Assembly (NCBI GenBank): GCA_964450495.1
Contig: CAYVFU010000047.1
Location: forward strand, 1-36,764
DNA: 36,764 bases
From: CALFUK01 sp964450495
GTDB taxonomy: Bacteria; Bacteroidota; Bacteroidia; Chitinophagales; Saprospiraceae
Direction of reading: 5' to 3'
The notes under the pieces were generated by a model that was given only the letters and a program-made list of their open reading frames with translations, ran no database searches and had not been told where the DNA came from. Numbering within the stretch: position 1 is the first letter of the stretch; each line of letters begins with the position of its first letter. Positions 34,681 through 36,764 of the stretch are shown here, in pieces. Made by a program: the position numbers and the translations under genes.

Positions 34681-35490
34681 ATGAAATTTACTACTAACAT
34701 TTTCAAATCTCTATTAATAGCACTATTTGCATTGACTGTGACTGTCGGTAATGCACAAACAGACTCCAAGTCTCAAGAATTATTGAATAATCTCACGAGC
34801 GTCATTGGTAATTATGACAAGCTTAAATCCAAGAAGGATGTACAGTTTCACTATGTGTATGATAATTTTGAAGCTGGAAAGGATATATCCGCTGAGCGTC
34901 TAATTTTTGATGGTGAGCACTCTTGGGCTACGTATAGTCAGCACGATAGAAATGTATTGCCAGGTAAAAAAGGAGTTGCACAACAATCCTTAATTCACGG
35001 TGTACCTCAGTTATCGCTTAATGGAAAATTTATCACAGACAAAGAAGCGATAGGTGCTACTGTATTCATACGTGAAGTCAATCCATTTTGGTTTTCGATG
35101 ATTTATAAATTAGGAGACAATGGGACTAACCATACTTACATGGGTACTGAAAGTGTCGACGGAATAAATTATGAAAAAGTATTGTTGACATATGACAATG
35201 CGGTAACAGGTAAACCTGCAGATGATGAATATATTTTATACTTCAATCCTAAGACGCATATGTTAGACTTATTCTATTTTTCTTTACCAGCATTTGGAGT
35301 TAATGATCCTATTTTGAAAATGACAATGGACTATGAAAAAATAGGTGGAGTTTATATTCCAACGAAGAGAAAGTCTTATGCACCAAATCCAAAAACGGGG
35401 GAGTATGGCTTGAATGGCGAGTATACATTTTCAAACATTAAGTTTAAGAATAATTATAAGCCAGAAGATTTCAAGCTAATTGGTATGTGA
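34681..35490 (+). CDS. Secreted DUF6503-like protein
   Basis: A 269-residue exported protein with a signal peptide ending near GNAQ (residues 23-26). The mature part is rich in beta strands and resembles Bacteroidota proteins I associate with DUF6503 (an outer-membrane lipoprotein-sorting-like fold), but that match is from memory. Features include DGEHSWATYS, EYILYFNPKTHMLDLFYFS and GGVYIPTKRKSY, the kind of segments found in lipid-binding beta-half-barrels. No catalytic motif is visible. A strong terminator follows at 35552-35586. Confidence 0.7.
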   Translation: MKFTTNIFKSLLIALFALTVTVGNAQTDSKSQELLNNLTSVIGNYDKLKSKKDVQFHYVYDNFEAGKDISAERLIFDGEHSWATYSQHDRNVLPGKKGVAQQSLIHGVPQLSLNGKFITDKEAIGATVFIREVNPFWFSMIYKLGDNGTNHTYMGTESVDGINYEKVLLTYDNAVTGKPADDEYILYFNPKTHMLDLFYFSLPAFGVNDPILKMTMDYEKIGGVYIPTKRKSYAPNPKTGEYGLNGEYTFSNIKFKNNYKPEDFKLIGM

Positions 35491-35551
35491 AAAAGATAGC
35501 TTTATCAACGAGAAAGAAATGGGAATTTATTGTGTTCCATTTATACAATAC

Positions 35552-35586
35552 AAATGCAGAAATTCAGTGGTAGTTTCTGCATTTTT
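35552..35586 (+). terminator. Rho-independent terminator after the DUF6503-like gene
   Basis: Perfect 11-bp arms AAATGCAGAAA (35552-35562) and TTTCTGCATTT (35574-35584) surround an 11-nt loop, with the T-run extending to 35586. It is 62 bp past the stop codon and oriented for the plus strand. Confidence 0.85.
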
Positions 35587-35709
35587 AATTTAGCCACATT
35601 TTACACTTTAACTAATACAGGGTTGAGTAAAGACGGAAAGGACCAGTTTTTATCTGTAAGTCTTATTGTATCAACGTAAAACGATTCACAAAAAAGACAA
35701 TAAATAATA

Positions 35710-36156
35710 TTAGAGATTCTTCTTAAAACATACACTTGTTTCCACGCCTATATAAGGAGCATAGTTTGGTATAACTTCATAACCCTGAGACGAATATAAT
35801 CCAACTGCTGACGTTAAGAATTTTCCGGTTTCCAATACACAACTTGTATAGCCAATTTCTTTGGCCCAAATTTCTAATTCGTGTAATACTAATTTAGAAA
35901 AGCCTTTACCTCGTTGATCTGGTTCAACATACATACGTTTTATCTCTGCAGATGTTTTATCAAATTGTTTAATGGCACCAGATGCAGCAGGCGTATCGCC
36001 ATCTAGAGCAATCACACAATGCTGCAGACTTTCTATACCATTGAATTGGCTATAAAATGCATCTTTATCGCCGTTATAAATGGCTAACTCGGCATCTAGC
36101 TTTTGAACCAGCCCTTGAAACTCATGATGTGAAGACGTGCAGCGCTTGACAACCAT
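35710..36156 (-). CDS. GNAT-family N-acetyltransferase
   Basis: A 148-residue protein of the GNAT fold that transfers an acetyl group from acetyl-CoA to an unidentified amine. The acetyl-CoA loop reads MYVEPDQRGKGFSKLV, with the RGKG pyrophosphate-binding turn, and the next strand is YTSCVLETG. The C-terminal LYSSQGYEVIPNYAPY matches the family ending. It starts 5 bp after the end of the FKBP gene on the same strand, so they are probably cotranscribed. Confidence 0.92.
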   Translation of the reverse strand: MVVKRCTSSHHEFQGLVQKLDAELAIYNGDKDAFYSQFNGIESLQHCVIALDGDTPAASGAIKQFDKTSAEIKRMYVEPDQRGKGFSKLVLHELEIWAKEIGYTSCVLETGKFLTSAVGLYSSQGYEVIPNYAPYIGVETSVCFKKNL

Positions 36157-36161
36157 TTGAT

Positions 36162-36602
36162 TTATCTAAAAGACTTAAGTTCAATATCAAATCCAATATC
36201 GGTGTTTGGTGGAATAGACCCTGCACCTGATGACCCATAAGCCAAACGAGATGGTATCAATAGCGTGATTGAGCCTCCAGATCCAATGAGTTGAAGACCT
36301 TCTTGCCATCCTGCTATGAGAGTGATTAAAGGGAAGGTAACATCATTTCCACCTTCGAAAGATCCCCCTCCAAGAAAATACCCATCATAGTCTATAGTGA
36401 CACTTGATCGAATAGTTGGGTTAGGCGCAGTGCCTGGGTCATTTATAATGTAGTGCAATCCTGTCCCAGATATTTGTGGATTCAGGTCAGTGTTTAATTC
36501 AAGAAATTCGGTAATGGTCAAATTATCGCTTCCACTGTCATCTGAACAACTGAAAGATACTAAGGCAAGACATAAGAATAAACTATAAATAAGTGATTTC
36601 AT
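36162..36602 (-). CDS. FKBP-type peptidyl-prolyl isomerase lipoprotein
   Basis: A 146-residue protein with a lipoprotein signal ending VSFSC (Cys19), followed by an acidic/Ser linker. The FKBP fold covers about residues 40-146 and speeds prolyl cis-trans isomerisation. Family segments are VTIDYDGYFLGG, FPLITLIAGWQEGLQLI, ITLLIPSRLAYG and IPPNTDIGFDIEL. It should act as a periplasmic folding factor. A -7-like box is at 36660-36667. Confidence 0.93.
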   Translation of the reverse strand: MKSLIYSLFLCLALVSFSCSDDSGSDNLTITEFLELNTDLNPQISGTGLHYIINDPGTAPNPTIRSSVTIDYDGYFLGGGSFEGGNDVTFPLITLIAGWQEGLQLIGSGGSITLLIPSRLAYGSSGAGSIPPNTDIGFDIELKSFR

Positions 36603-36659
36603 TTCTAAAACATTTCAACAATAATACGACTTAGCTTATTAAAGAGTTGTCTCAATTTC

Positions 36660-36667
36660 CAAAAGTA
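36660..36667 (-). promoter_or_regulatory. Possible -7 box for the FKBP-GNAT pair
   Basis: On the minus strand this reads TACTTTTG, matching TAnnTTTG, 58 bp upstream of the FKBP start. No TTTG at the expected spacing was found, so support is partial. Confidence 0.35.
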
Positions 36668-36764
36668 TGAAAACCATGAATCAATGTTGCCTTATGACTT
36701 ACATTACATCTCATCTTTGACTTAAATATAAACTGCCCTGAGGATAAAAACCTTTGACTTGCAC

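Noticed and set aside
1..36764. tRNA or rRNA genes
   Set aside because: I looked in the intergenic stretches for cloverleaf and T-arm motifs (GGTTCRANNCC) and found none. A tRNA scan would settle it.

Overview
The window looks like a chromosomal segment of a low-GC member of the Bacteroidota, most likely a marine or aquatic saprospirian-type lineage (the rank below phylum is inference). The evidence is Bacteroidota-style promoters (TTTG or TTG, about 20 bp, then TAnnTTTG), A-rich translation starts without clear Shine-Dalgarno sequences, the DUF4175-type coiled-coil protein followed by a small ATPase and YbeY, the YbeY active site in its Bacteroidota form (GYKDKTEEE), several short lipoproteins, and an FG-GAP/ASPIC secreted protein with a Cys-ending C-terminal tail. 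I see no rRNA, tRNA, CRISPR array, transposase, phage gene or broken gene.

Layout. 1-207 is a gene-free block of nested palindromes. 208-2351 is a tight unit of ROK sugar kinase, rsmA and a YqeY-like protein, closed by a probable terminator. 2459-6682 holds the DUF4175-like membrane coiled-coil protein, an anti-sigma-type ATPase and ybeY. 6757-8722 holds an O-antigen ligase-like membrane protein overlapping recO. 8817-13424 (minus) is the outstanding gene: a 1535-residue protein in which a complete carboxylic acid reductase (adenylation, carrier and reductase domains) is joined end to end to a complete zinc alcohol dehydrogenase. A 374-bp divergent spacer rich in inverted repeats separates it from an EI24/CysZ-like membrane protein. 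Next come a fatty-acid-hydroxylase/sterol-desaturase-family membrane protein and a DUF885 lipoprotein, both on the minus strand.

17752-21559 is a translation operon (pheS, hisS, gatA). It is followed by a lytic transglycosylase with a clear promoter and terminator, an FG-GAP/ASPIC protein and a MerA/Lpd-like flavoprotein. 26402-28405 (minus) holds two thioredoxin-fold proteins and a nitrilase, divergent from an alpha/beta hydrolase at 28557. 29441-31214 (minus) holds a DinB-like protein, a small secreted protein and a GDPD lipoprotein. A 507-bp spacer with several promoter-like boxes and a strong hairpin precedes a cytoplasmic GH43 beta-xylosidase and a class V aminotransferase. The right end has a secreted DUF6503-like protein with a terminator, a GNAT acetyltransferase and an FKBP-type lipoprotein.

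Most genes are housekeeping or ordinary accessory functions. The CAR-ADH fusion is the best candidate for an undescribed system. By family knowledge it should activate a carboxylic acid with ATP, hold it on a phosphopantetheine arm, release the aldehyde using NADPH, and reduce that to an alcohol on the same polypeptide. The nearby membrane fatty-acid-hydroxylase-family enzyme makes a lipid substrate plausible but does not prove it.
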